Below are positions 31,655 through 39,983 of a DNA stretch of 64,000 nucleotides, one piece after another. The stretch's first letter is position 1, and every line of letters starts with the position of its first letter. A program made the position numbers and the translations under genes. The DNA is from Paenibacillus sabuli (GTDB lineage: Bacteria; Bacillota; Bacilli; Paenibacillales; Paenibacillaceae): the NCBI RefSeq assembly GCF_014705605.1, contig NZ_JACXIZ010000027.1, forward strand, positions 62,001 through 126,000, read 5' to 3'. The notes beneath the pieces are model-generated. The model did not search any database and was not told the origin of the DNA. It saw only the letters and a list, made by a program, of their open reading frames with translations.

Positions 31655-32794
31655 CTATTCGGGACCGCGCACCGGCGAAGACGGCCAATAGCCGCCGTTC
31701 TCCAGTGCCGCCAGCGGCAGCAAGACGCGGAACGCAGTCACGGCCTCGTCGCTGGATACCGAGATCGTGCCGCCGTGCTTCTCGACGATGCTTTTGGCAA
31801 TGGCCAGTCCCAGCCCCGAGCCGCCGTTATGGGCGGTGCGCGATTTGTCCGCCCGGTAGAAGCGGTCAAACAAATGTGGCAGATCCACCTCCGGGATCGG
31901 TTCCCCGTAGTTGGCTACCTCGGCCGCAGCCCAGCGACCCTCCCGCCAGACGCGCACCTCGATGCGCTTGCCCTCCCGGCCGTAGGCCATCGCGTTGGAG
32001 AGCAGATTTTCGAACACGCGCACGATTTTGTTGGGATCGCCGTTGACGGACAGTCCCGGCTCCGAGGAGTGAAAGGCGCTGGTCATGCCTGCTTGCTCGA
32101 GCTGCAGTCGATACTGCGCCAGCAGCTCGCCGAGCAGCTCCGTCAGATTGAACGAAACGGCCCGCAGCGTCGTCGTGTCGTGGCGCATGCGCGTATACTC
32201 GAACAGATCGTTGATCAGCAGATTGAGCCGGTTCGATTTGTCGTAGGCGATCTGCACATAGTGACGTAGCTCCACCTCGTCCCGGTAACGATCCTGCTCG
32301 ATCAGGCCGAGGTAACCGATAATGGAAGTGAGCGGCGTGCGCAGATCATGCGATACGTTGGTGATCAGCTCGTTTTTGGTCTGCTCCGCCCGGCGTTCCT
32401 CGTCCATGGAGGTCTTGAGCTGTTCGACGAGCCGATTCGTGCTGCTCGCCAGATCGCCAATCTCATTGCGCTGCCGGACGGGCGCCTTGTGGTCGAAGTT
32501 GCCGTCCGCGATATGCGCGATCGCCTCGCTCAGCTCGGCAAAATAACGGAATCTGCGCCACTGCAGCAGCACGAAATAGACGACGGCGCAAAAGACGAGG
32601 ACAAGCAGCGAAAAAACCGAAAAGCCCATGACGTCTACAAATAGTCGGGCAATGCCAGTCAAAAAACCGATGTTGTTGCCCAGGGCATTAGCGACCAGCA
32701 CGAGCGCCGCGTACGTAAGCATCGACAACAGCATGCTGAGCACGATCTCGCCGAGCAGCCGCAACGTCATCGTCAGTGTCAAATTAGCCTTCAA
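31655..32794 (-). CDS. Two-component sensor histidine kinase, VanS-like
   Basis: Membrane kinase of 379 residues: two helices near 12-36 and 55-78 with a short outside loop, HAMP domain, HisKA with NVSHDLRTPLTSIIGY carrying the phospho-His, and a HATPase domain (ENLLSNAMAYG, GSGLGLAIAKSIVEKHGG). The short sensor loop and layout resemble VanS/PhoR-type kinases for envelope stress. Its start overlaps the end of the response regulator gene by 11 bases. The stimulus is not predictable. Confidence 0.9.
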   Translation of the reverse strand: MKANLTLTMTLRLLGEIVLSMLLSMLTYAALVLVANALGNNIGFLTGIARLFVDVMGFSVFSLLVLVFCAVVYFVLLQWRRFRYFAELSEAIAHIADGNFDHKAPVRQRNEIGDLASSTNRLVEQLKTSMDEERRAEQTKNELITNVSHDLRTPLTSIIGYLGLIEQDRYRDEVELRHYVQIAYDKSNRLNLLINDLFEYTRMRHDTTTLRAVSFNLTELLGELLAQYRLQLEQAGMTSAFHSSEPGLSVNGDPNKIVRVFENLLSNAMAYGREGKRIEVRVWREGRWAAAEVANYGEPIPEVDLPHLFDRFYRADKSRTAHNGGSGLGLAIAKSIVEKHGGTISVSSDEAVTAFRVLLPLAALENGGYWPSSPVRGPE

Positions 32795-33482
32795 TTTTGT
32801 ATCCGACCCCCCACACGGTCATAATCAGCTTGTCGCCTAGCTCCTGCTCGAGCTTGTCGCGCAGCTTGCTGATATGGACCATGACCGTATTGTTCGACTC
32901 GAAGTACTTCTCCTTCCACACCTGGTGGAAAATATCCTCCGCGCTGAACACTCTTCCCGGCTGCGAAGCAAGCAAATGCAAAATCGCAAATTCCGTCGAG
33001 GTCAGGTGCAGCGGCCGCCCCTCCGCGGTCACGCTGTGCGTCGCTTTGTCGATTTTGAGCGCGCCGATGACGATCGACGCATCCTCATTGCCCGAGGCAG
33101 GCGCCGCGCTGTATTGGTAGGAACGGCGAAGCAGCGATTTGACCCGAGCGACTAGCTCCAGCGGATTAAACGGCTTGGCGATGTAATCGTCGGCGCCGGT
33201 CATGAGGCCCATAATTTTGTCCATATCCTCGGTCTTGGCGCTGGCCATCAGGATCGGCACCGCCTGATCGCGGCGCAGCCGCCGGCATACCTCCAGACCA
33301 TCCATGCGCGGCATCATGATATCGAGAATGACGAGATGATAATCCGCCTCCGCATACAGCGCCAGCGCTTCCTCGCCGTCCTGCGCCTTGGCCGTTTCGA
33401 AGCCTTCGTTGCGCAAATAAATTTCAATCAACTCGGCAATCTGCCGATCGTCGTCGACAATCAATATACGGCGTCTGTCCAT
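32784..33482 (-). CDS. OmpR-family response regulator, VanR-like
   Basis: Transcription regulator of 232 residues, partner of the downstream kinase. The receiver domain (ILIVDDDRQIAELIEIYL, phospho-acceptor Asp in LVILDIMMP, Lys in DYIAKPFNP) is followed by a winged-helix DNA-binding domain (TSTEFAILHLLASQPGRVFS, NTVMVHISKLRDKLE, TVWGVGYKIEG). The ATG at 33482 follows AAGGAG by nine bases; the GTG at 33503 precedes that site and was rejected. The target genes are unknown. Confidence 0.92.
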   Translation of the reverse strand: MDRRRILIVDDDRQIAELIEIYLRNEGFETAKAQDGEEALALYAEADYHLVILDIMMPRMDGLEVCRRLRRDQAVPILMASAKTEDMDKIMGLMTGADDYIAKPFNPLELVARVKSLLRRSYQYSAAPASGNEDASIVIGALKIDKATHSVTAEGRPLHLTSTEFAILHLLASQPGRVFSAEDIFHQVWKEKYFESNNTVMVHISKLRDKLEQELGDKLIMTVWGVGYKIEG

Positions 33483-33637
33483 ACCCTGCAGCTCCTTCTT
33501 CACATGAATACGTCTCTTGTCACTGTACGTACGTATTTTACGCCATTTGCAGCGGTTTGTCCGCTGTTTGCGCGTGAATTTAGGAAGCGGAAAGGGAAAC
33601 TTAAGTCAATGTTAAGGAATGGACGGAAAAATAAGGC

Positions 33638-33667
33638 TTGCGCGCAAGGGGACTACCATGGTATGAT
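33638..33667 (+). promoter_or_regulatory. Promoter of the tRNA-Asp gene
   Basis: -35 TTGCGC (33638-33643), 18-base spacer and -10 TATGAT (33662-33667), about 21 bases before the tRNA 5' end. Confidence 0.45.
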
Positions 33668-33688
33668 GCTTCATGTCGCACGCGACGC

Positions 33689-33765
33689 GGAGCTGTGGTG
33701 TAGAGGCCTAACATGCCTGCCTGTCACGCAGGAGACCGCGGGTTCGAATCCCGTCAGCTCCGCCA
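33689..33765 (+). tRNA. tRNA-Asp (anticodon GUC), CCA encoded
   Basis: Complete cloverleaf: acceptor GGAGCTG with CAGCTCC, D-arm, anticodon stem CCTGC/GCAGG around CTGTCAC giving anticodon GTC, T-arm GCGGG-TTCGAAT-CCCGT, discriminator G at 33762 and genomic CCA at 33763-33765. GUC is one of the anticodons (G34) that receive queuosine. Confidence 0.96.
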
Positions 33766-33805
33766 TTTATCTCAGCAAATAAGAATTCATCTACACCTAC
33801 TACCC

Positions 33806-33832
33806 GAGCGGGGACTTGTCCCGGCTCTTTTT
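33806..33832 (+). terminator. Terminator of the tRNA-Asp transcript
   Basis: GAGCGGGGAC and GTCCCGGCTC form a 10-bp stem with one mismatch and a TT loop, followed by TTTTT. Confidence 0.75.
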
Positions 33833-33890
33833 GCATCTTGTTTTGCTTCTTAATAGCTTCTTAGCGTCCCTTTCAGAATAACCTGATATC

Positions 33891-34115
33891 ATTAAAACCG
33901 ATTCTATCCTCTTCACCATCCGCCAACGCATCTAACGGTTGCCACAGCGGTTAAATAGCCCAAAAAAGTGCCGATTGGATTGTAACGGTTGCCACAGGTC
34001 TTATTTTCTTGATATCAATCAAAAAAACGCGATCGAAGCCAAATAAGCGCTATGGCAACCGCTAGCCTGGAAATCGCCTGAATTCGGTCGAAATAAGCGC
34101 GCTGGCAACCGTTAG
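33891..34115. repeat. Dispersed intergenic repeat, long copy
   Basis: About 225 bases with strong similarity to 39777-39921. It contains TAACGGTTGCCACAGCGG, a second TAACGGTTGCCACAGG, then TATGGCAACCGCTAG and GCTGGCAACCGTTAG as inverted partners, plus AAATAAGCGC units. The 33966-34035 segment is absent from the short copy. The same TTTTGCTTCTT sequence flanks it at 33841-33851 and 34146-34156. No protein is encoded. Confidence 0.8.
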
Positions 34116-34171
34116 CTGAGGTCTTAGTAGCTTCTTTATAGATTCTTTTGCTTCTTGAAGGAGGAACATTC

Positions 34172-35140
34172 ATGACCATCGTACGCGGACGCTTCGCGCC
34201 CACGCCGTCCGGGGAGATGCATCTGGGGAATGTGTATGCCGCCCTGCTCGGCTGGCTGCAGGCGCGATCGGCCGGGGGCCGATTCGTGCTGCGAATCGAA
34301 GACATCGACAAGCCGCGCTCCAAGCCGCAGCACGCGATGCAGCTCGTGGACGATCTGCGCTGGCTCGGGCTGGACTGGGACGAGGGTCCGGACATCGGCG
34401 GTCCGCACGCCCCCTATGTACAGTCCGAGCGCGAGGCGCTCTATGCAGAGGCGATCGAGCGGCTCGATGCGCTGGACTTGCTCTACCCGTGCTACTGCAG
34501 CCGCGCCGAGCTGCAGGCGATCGCCAGCGCCCCACACGGCCTGCAGGCCGAGGGCGGCGCCTATCCCGGGCTGTGCAGGGACTTGAGTACGGAGGAACGC
34601 AGCATGCGCGAGCAACGCAAAAAGCCCTCGCTGCGCTTCAAGCTGCCGAATCATGACCTCGATTATGTCGACCTGGCTGCCGGTCCCCAGCGCGTGCCGG
34701 CAGGTGCGGGCGGCGACTTCGTCGTGCGCCGGGCCGACGGCATCGTCAGCTATCAGCTCGCCGTCGTCGTCGACGATGCGGCGATGGGCATCACCGACGT
34801 GCTGCGCGGCTATGATCTGCTCGATTCAACGCCGCGCCAGCTGGCCCTCTACGAGGCGCTCGGCCTGGAGCCGCCGCGCTTCACGCATGTGCCGCTGCTA
34901 TGCGGGCCCGGTGGCGAGCGCCTGGCCAAGCGGCACGGCGATCTGTCGGCGCGGGCGATGCGGGCGCGCGGCCTGGCTCCCGAGACGATCGTCGGCGTGC
35001 TCGCGGCGCTGTGCGGGCTGCAGGAGCGCCCCGAGCCGGTCGCAGCGCGCGAGCTCGTCGACCACTTCGCGCTCGAGCGGCTGCCGCGCGGGCCGATCAC
35101 GCTGTCGCACGAGCTGCTGCGCCGGATCGGCGGCGCATAG
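34172..35140 (+). CDS. gluQ: Glutamyl-Q tRNA(Asp) synthetase
   Basis: Truncated glutamyl-tRNA synthetase paralog (322 residues) that activates glutamate and attaches it to the queuosine at position 34 of tRNA-Asp. Seen are the HIGH-like motif [13 protein letters not shown] (8-20), [10 protein letters not shown], zinc ligands in YPCYCSR with a further Cys in [20 protein letters not shown], and RLAKRHGD in place of KMSKS; there is no anticodon-binding domain. The ATG at 34172 follows AAGGAGG. It lies about 400 bases downstream of a tRNA-Asp(GUC) gene, its predicted substrate, separated by the terminator and the repeat. Confidence 0.93.
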   Translation: MTIVRGRFAPTPSGEMHLGNVYAALLGWLQARSAGGRFVLRIEDIDKPRSKPQHAMQLVDDLRWLGLDWDEGPDIGGPHAPYVQSEREALYAEAIERLDALDLLYPCYCSRAELQAIASAPHGLQAEGGAYPGLCRDLSTEERSMREQRKKPSLRFKLPNHDLDYVDLAAGPQRVPAGAGGDFVVRRADGIVSYQLAVVVDDAAMGITDVLRGYDLLDSTPRQLALYEALGLEPPRFTHVPLLCGPGGERLAKRHGDLSARAMRARGLAPETIVGVLAALCGLQERPEPVAARELVDHFALERLPRGPITLSHELLRRIGGA

Positions 35141-35206
35141 CCTGGAGCGCCGCACGTACGCTCCCGCCGCAGCGCGTCACCACCGCGTGCACCGACAGCT
35201 CGGGAC

Positions 35207-35863
35207 TTATACGAGACGCTCGGCTCGACCGTCCTGCACGCGGTGCAGGCTGCCGCATGGCACGTCGGCGCTCCATAGCGCCAGGTCCGGCACGAGCAGC
35301 GTCAGCAGCAGCCGGATCGGGCCGCCGTGCGAGACGATCAGGCGCGCGCCGCGCAGTCTAGGCAGCCGGATCGGGCCGCCCGGGCGGCGACTGCTTCGGT
35401 AGCAGCCCGATCCGGCCATGAGGAGTCGGGCATCGACGGCGAAGCGGCGCAAGCGGCGCTCCAGCCGCTCCAGCGATTCGCCGCCCGGCGGGGCGCCTCG
35501 CCGGGGATCGTCGAGCCAGGCCCGATACGCATCCTGCGCGCACAGCTGCTCGTAGGTCATCCCTTCCCAGGCCCCGAAGTCCAGCTCGCGCAGCCGCGCG
35601 TCGAAGTGCGCCGTCTCCGGCAGCTCCGGACGCACCCGCTGCAGCGTCTGGCGGGCGCGCAGCAGATCGCTGCAATAGACCCGCGCGAAGCGCACGGCTC
35701 GCAGCCGTTCCGCGGCATCGGTCAGCCCCGCATCAGCCTTGCCGACCGGCGCGCCCAGGAGCGGCAGATCGGTATGCCCCCCGTAGCGCCGCTCAGCATT
35801 CCACGCGGTGCGGCCGTGCCGCAGCAGGTAGATCGGCGCTGCATCCGCGCTGCGCCTACGCAT
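35207..35863 (-). CDS. Histidine phosphatase, CobC-like alpha-ribazole phosphatase
   Basis: Phosphoglycerate-mutase-fold phosphatase of 218 residues. IYLLRHGRTAWNAERRYGG holds the catalytic RHG, and VYCSDLLRARQTL, LRELDFGAWEGMTYEQL and LIVSHGGPIRLLL complete the active site. In cobalamin clusters such proteins remove the 5'-phosphate of alpha-ribazole phosphate or adenosylcobalamin phosphate, which fits this position directly after cbiZ (8-base overlap, ATG at 35863). A Gly/Arg/Pro-rich insertion lies before the second catalytic His. General phosphatase activity is an alternative. Confidence 0.8.
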   Translation of the reverse strand: MRRRSADAAPIYLLRHGRTAWNAERRYGGHTDLPLLGAPVGKADAGLTDAAERLRAVRFARVYCSDLLRARQTLQRVRPELPETAHFDARLRELDFGAWEGMTYEQLCAQDAYRAWLDDPRRGAPPGGESLERLERRLRRFAVDARLLMAGSGCYRSSRRPGGPIRLPRLRGARLIVSHGGPIRLLLTLLVPDLALWSADVPCGSLHRVQDGRAERLV

Positions 35864-36587
35864 CGGCAAGCGGTGCCAGCGCCTCGCATACCGAGTCGTA
35901 GACGAGCTCGGCCAGCGTCTGGCCCAGCACGGTCGCCGTGCCGGCATAGCGATGCAGCGGCTGCTCCGGTCGCGGGCCGCGGGCCGCGATGATCAGCGCA
36001 TCGGTCGTCGTGCCGGTCGCGATCCGTCCGTTTGCAGGCGACTGGATCTGCAGATCCTGCAGTGCCGCGGTCTTCGCCTCGGCCGCCGTGATGAACGCGC
36101 CGGCCAGCGCCGCGTCGTCCAGCGAAGCGTCGACCAGCAGCATCGTATTGATCGTGCCCGGACGGTAAGCCTGCTCGCGTTGCTGCGCGGACATCGGCGC
36201 GCCGGCGCGGGCCGCGTTGCCGACGCCGGCGGTCGTGCAGCACAGCGCCGTCAGCCCGCCCCGCTCGGCCTCGACGACCGATGCGCGCCGCAGACTGGCC
36301 GCCGTGAGCAGCACCGGCGCCTGCGCCGTATCGTAGCCCCATCGCCGCAGCGCCGCGCGCGCGTCGCCCTCCGGGTCGGCGCAATTGTACGAGAGCGGCA
36401 CGCCCCAATTGACCCACGCGCTCGATTCGCGCAGGCCGCCGTTGCAGACCGCGCTGCTCAGCGTACGCAACGATCCGACCCCACCGACGTATAGATGATC
36501 CGCACGCAGCTCAATGGTCAATCCGGGCCAATGCGCCGAGCGATAGATGCTTTCCCTGCCGGATTCCTTGCTAAATGGCTGTGTCAT
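35856..36587 (-). CDS. cbiZ: Adenosylcobinamide amidohydrolase CbiZ
   Basis: Corrinoid salvage enzyme (243 residues) that hydrolyses the aminopropanol side chain of adenosylcobinamide, returning adenosylcobyric acid to the pathway. Family stations seen are LRTLSSAVCNGGLRESSAWV, NWGVPLSYNCADPEGDAR, VLLTAASLRRASVVEAER, TAGVGNAARAG and GTTTDALIIAARG. GGAAGGAAG precedes the ATG, which overlaps the stop of the fused cobD-cbiP gene (ATGA). With cbiB and cobU upstream in the block it makes a complete salvage loop. Confidence 0.9.
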   Translation of the reverse strand: MTQPFSKESGRESIYRSAHWPGLTIELRADHLYVGGVGSLRTLSSAVCNGGLRESSAWVNWGVPLSYNCADPEGDARAALRRWGYDTAQAPVLLTAASLRRASVVEAERGGLTALCCTTAGVGNAARAGAPMSAQQREQAYRPGTINTMLLVDASLDDAALAGAFITAAEAKTAALQDLQIQSPANGRIATGTTTDALIIAARGPRPEQPLHRYAGTATVLGQTLAELVYDSVCEALAPLADA

Positions 36588-39500
36588 CTTCCTTCCCCTT
36601 TCCGAACTGCATTGTTCGTTATAATGGCCTCGCCTTGCAAGAGCGCTTCAATCCGAGCCATGTCGCAGTGGGCCTCGATGTGGTCCGCCAGTCGGTCGAA
36701 TTCCGCTTCGCGCAGCCTCCGAAAGTGCAGTTGCACTGGCAAGGGCGCGTATCCCTTGGCGGCGCGCAGCCCGTTGAGCCAGCGCCGCCGGAAGGCATCG
36801 CCGTGCAGCACGCCGTGCAGGAACGTGCCCCAGATGCGGCCGTCGGGCGTGCACGCGCCTTCGTCCGCTTCCACGGAATCACGCGCTGCGACAGACGCGG
36901 TTCGCTCGTCGGCGGGTGGCCGCGCCGCACTGCCGGCCGCCGCGGCCGTGTCCGGCTGTGCAACGCCGAGCGGTGCGTGACCGACATCGGCGGGCCTCAC
37001 CCGCAGCGGCCGTCCGGCTCCTGGCTCCACTCGCATCTGTCCGGTGTGGATCTCGTAGCCCTCGACCTCCTCGGGCGCTGTCCAGCCCGGGAGGCGGGCC
37101 GTTCCGAACATCCGCACCGTCCGTTTGGGATGCGCGAAGCGGACCTCGAGCGGCAGCAGCCCGAGACCGTCCAGCTCGTCGTGGACCGATTCGGCATGGT
37201 CCGGATCGCAGAGGCGCCGTCCGAGCATCTCGTAGCCGCCGCAGATGCCGACGATGTGACCGCCGCGCGCGGCATAGTGCAGCACCGCCTCCGCGAGCCC
37301 GCTCGCTCGCAGATGCAGCAGATCGTCCATTACGTTTTTGCTGCCGGGGAGGACGAGCGCGTCCGGCTCACCGAGTCTGCGCGCATCCTCCACATAGCGC
37401 AGGCGCACGTCGGGCTCGAAGCGCAGCGGGTCAAAGTCGGTGAAATTCGACAGATGCGGCAGCCGCAGCACGGCGATGTCCAGCAGCGCATGCTCCGAAT
37501 GCTCCTGTTGCCCGCTCCGTGCCTCCTCCCCCGCCTGCTGTGTGGAGGCCTCGGCCGCCGGGACGGCCCCCCTGCTCCCCGCCCGCTCCGCTTCGCGCTG
37601 CGCCGCCTCCAGCGACAGCGTATCCTCCGACTCGAGCGCGAGTCCCGGCAGATACGGCACGACACCGAGCACCGGCTTGCCGGTCCTGCGCTCGAGCCAG
37701 TCCAGTCCCGGACGCAGCAGCGACACGTCGCCGCGGAACTTGTTGATGATCAGACCGGCGACGCGATCCCGCTCGTGCGGCTCCAGCAGCTCGAGCGTGC
37801 CGACCAGCGCGGCCAGCGCGCCGCCGCGGTCGATGTCCGCCACGAGCAGCACCGGCGCATCCGCCCATGCCGCCGCCTGCATGTTGACAATATCGCGGTC
37901 CTTGAGATTGATCTCGGCCGGACTGCCCGCGCCCTCGAGCACGACGACGTCGCACCTCATTCGAAGCCGTCGCAGCGCCCCGGTCACGATCGTCCCGGCT
38001 TCCGCAAGGAACTGCTCGCGATAGGCACGCGCCTCGTAATCGCGCAGCGCCACACCGTGCACGACGACCTGGGCCGACATCTCGCGCGTCGGCTTGAGCA
38101 GGATCGGATTCATGTCGGTGTCGGCGAGGATGCCGCACGCCTCCGCCTGCATCCCCTGCGCCCGTCCGATCTCCTTGCCGTCCCAGGTGACGTACGAGTT
38201 GTTGGACATGTTCTGCGCTTTGAAGGGAGCCGTTCGCCGCCCACGCCGCGCGAAGCTGCGGCACAGCGCCGTCACGAGCAGGCTCTTGCCCGCATCCGAG
38301 GCCGTGCCCTGGATCATGAGCGTGCGGGCCGGCTGCTTGGGCTTGGCTTCGCTTGCGCTTCCCTCCGCTCCGGACGCGCGATTCGCGGCAGGAGCGGGAC
38401 CCGGCTGCGCAGCGGACACGGGATCCGCGGCACGGCCCTGAGCTGGCTGCGCTGTGGACACGAGATCCCCGGTACTGCCTGGACCTGACGGCGCTGTGGA
38501 CACGCAATCCGCGGCACGGCCCGGACCTGACGGCGCTGCGCACCATCGGCGCGCCGAACCATTCGCCGGCGCCCCTACGGGCGTTCCCCCGGGCGCGCTC
38601 GCGGCCCCCGTCGCGCCCAGCGGCGCCAAGGCGGCCGCGAGCGCGTCCAGCAGGCGCTCGTTGTCCGTGCGCAGCCGCACGGCGACGCGCAGCCAGCGCG
38701 GTCCCAGACCGTCGAAGCGCCCGCCGTCGCGGATCAGCAGGCCGCGCGGCCCGAGCTGACGCTGCAGCGCCGCAGCCGTCAAGCCCAAGGCGCCGGGAAG
38801 CTCGGCGAGCACATAGTTGGCCGCGCTCGGCACCACGCGCAGCCCGAGTCCGTTCAGCCCCGCCTCCAGCCGAAGCCGCTCCTCCGCCAGCCAGCGCCGC
38901 GTCCGATGCGCGTATTCGTCGTCCTCCAGCACCGCGCACCCGATCTGCTGCGCCAGGGAATTGACGCTCCAGGGCACCTGCAGCTCGCGCAGCGCGGCGA
39001 TGGTCTCGGGATGCCCGATCGCATAGCCGAGCCGGATGCCGGGGATCGCATAGTACTTGGTCATCGAGCGCAGCACGAGCAGACTCGGGTCGCCTGCGGC
39101 CTCGCGAGCGAGACTGATCCGGCTCTCCTCCGGCACGAAGTCGATGAACGCCTCGTCGACGACGACTGTCGCGCCGCTCGCCGCCAATGCGAGCGGGATG
39201 TCGCGCGGCAACAGGCGACCGGTCGGATTGTTCGGCGAGCCGAGCAGCCACAGCCCCGGCCGCTGAGCCTCCAGCACGGCCCGCTCTGCCGTGAAGTCCG
39301 CCGCTTCGTTCAGTGTGACGCGCACGAGGTCGGCCCCGCATTTGCGCGCCGCCTCCTCGTACTCGGCGAAGCACGGCACCGCCAGCCCGACGGCCGCGGG
39401 GCGTCGCCAGCGCACGGCCAGATCGATCAGCTCGGCCGCGCCGTTGCCGACGAGGATGCAGGCCTCGTCGACGCCGTGCCGCTCGGCGAGCCTGAGCCTG

Positions 39501-39694
39501 AGCTCGCGCACCGCCGGATCGGGGTAGGCGTGGATATGCGCCGCATAGCGCGCCAGCACATCCCTGACCCCCTGCGGCGGACCGAGCGGATTCATATTCG
39601 AGCTGAAGTCCACATACGATTCGGGCGGCAGCCCGAAGGCCTCGGAAGCGGACAGCAGATCCCCGCCATGCCCATAACGCTCCAACATCCGCAT
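36584..39694 (-). CDS. cobD/cbiP: Fused CobD (threonine-phosphate decarboxylase) - CbiP (cobyric acid synthase)
   Basis: Single frame of 1036 residues joining two enzymes. Residues 1-355 are a PLP aminotransferase-fold CobD (VDFSSNMNPLGPPQGV, YPDPAVRELR, GNGAAELIDL, GSPNNPTGRLLP, VDEAFIDFV, SMTKYYAIPGIRLGYAIG), which makes aminopropanol phosphate from threonine phosphate. Residues about 465-1036 are CbiP/CobQ (MIQGTASDAGKSLLVTALCR as P-loop, APFKAQNMSNNSYVTWDGKE, ADIDRGGALAALVGTLEL, GICGGYEMLG with the amidotransferase Cys, GTFLHGVLH with its His), which amidates adenosylcobyrinate diamide. The linker has four 14-residue repeats. The start has GAGGGGAGAGA upstream. Both products feed CbiB, encoded upstream in the block. 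Confidence 0.92.
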   Translation of the reverse strand: MRMLERYGHGGDLLSASEAFGLPPESYVDFSSNMNPLGPPQGVRDVLARYAAHIHAYPDPAVRELRLRLAERHGVDEACILVGNGAAELIDLAVRWRRPAAVGLAVPCFAEYEEAARKCGADLVRVTLNEAADFTAERAVLEAQRPGLWLLGSPNNPTGRLLPRDIPLALAASGATVVVDEAFIDFVPEESRISLAREAAGDPSLLVLRSMTKYYAIPGIRLGYAIGHPETIAALRELQVPWSVNSLAQQIGCAVLEDDEYAHRTRRWLAEERLRLEAGLNGLGLRVVPSAANYVLAELPGALGLTAAALQRQLGPRGLLIRDGGRFDGLGPRWLRVAVRLRTDNERLLDALAAALAPLGATGAASAPGGTPVGAPANGSARRWCAAPSGPGRAADCVSTAPSGPGSTGDLVSTAQPAQGRAADPVSAAQPGPAPAANRASGAEGSASEAKPKQPARTLMIQGTASDAGKSLLVTALCRSFARRGRRTAPFKAQNMSNNSYVTWDGKEIGRAQGMQAEACGILADTDMNPILLKPTREMSAQVVVHGVALRDYEARAYREQFLAEAGTIVTGALRRLRMRCDVVVLEGAGSPAEINLKDRDIVNMQAAAWADAPVLLVADIDRGGALAALVGTLELLEPHERDRVAGLIINKFRGDVSLLRPGLDWLERRTGKPVLGVVPYLPGLALESEDTLSLEAAQREAERAGSRGAVPAAEASTQQAGEEARSGQQEHSEHALLDIAVLRLPHLSNFTDFDPLRFEPDVRLRYVEDARRLGEPDALVLPGSKNVMDDLLHLRASGLAEAVLHYAARGGHIVGICGGYEMLGRRLCDPDHAESVHDELDGLGLLPLEVRFAHPKRTVRMFGTARLPGWTAPEEVEGYEIHTGQMRVEPGAGRPLRVRPADVGHAPLGVAQPDTAAAAGSAARPPADERTASVAARDSVEADEGACTPDGRIWGTFLHGVLHGDAFRRRWLNGLRAAKGYAPLPVQLHFRRLREAEFDRLADHIEAHCDMARIEALLQGEAIITNNAVRKGEGR
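38366..38533 (-). repeat. Four 42-bp tandem repeats in the CobD-CbiP linker
   Basis: Four consecutive 14-residue units, in order PSGPGRAADCVSTA, PSGPGSTGDLVSTA, QPAQGRAADPVSAA and QPGPAPAANRASGA, matching 42-bp DNA repeats with recurring CGCTGTGGACACG and CCGCGGCACGGCC blocks. Confidence 0.85.
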
Positions 39695-39776
39695 TCTCTC
39701 CCCTCTATTCCCCGTTCACTATCCCTCGCTATTGCCCTTAGCCAATCAAGTTTCCATTACAAAATAACTTGGTGCG

Positions 39777-39921
39777 ATTGAAACCGTCTCTATCCCTTCA
39801 CCATCGGCCAACGAATCTAACGGTTGCCACAGCGGCTATTGCGCCCAAATAAGCGCTGTGGCAACCACTAGCCTGGAAATCGCCTGAAATCGATCGAAAT
39901 AAGCGCGCTGGCAACCGTTAG
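39777..39921. repeat. Dispersed intergenic repeat, short copy
   Basis: 145 bases similar to 33891-34115. GGTTGCCACAGCG (39822-39834) and CGCTGTGGCAACC (39854-39866) are perfect 13-base partners, and the copy ends in GCTGGCAACCGTTAG. It fills the gap between the cobS end and the start of the fused cobD-cbiP gene; nothing else is seen in 39695-39983. Confidence 0.8.
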
Positions 39922-39983
39922 CTGTCGTGCGTCCGTTTGCCCGCCTGATGGATGAGCTATCTTAGGTTATTTCGTGAAGGATC

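Noticed and set aside
32784-33482. A vancomycin-resistance operon (VanRS with VanW)
   Set aside because: The VanW gene is 15 kb away and no vanHAX-type ligase or dehydrogenase genes are present; the similarity is only at family level.
33891-34115. Possible CRISPR array
   Set aside because: The units are few, unequal in spacing and arranged as inverted rather than direct repeats, and no cas genes are near.
36575-38488. A 637-codon open frame on the plus strand
   Set aside because: It is exactly antisense to the CobD-CbiP gene, has no ribosome site and a composition (Arg, His, Gln rich) typical of the complement of a high-GC gene.
33891-39921. A transposon with the two repeats as its ends
   Set aside because: The DNA between the copies is ordinary chromosomal genes (gluQ and cobalamin genes); there is no transposase or integrase.
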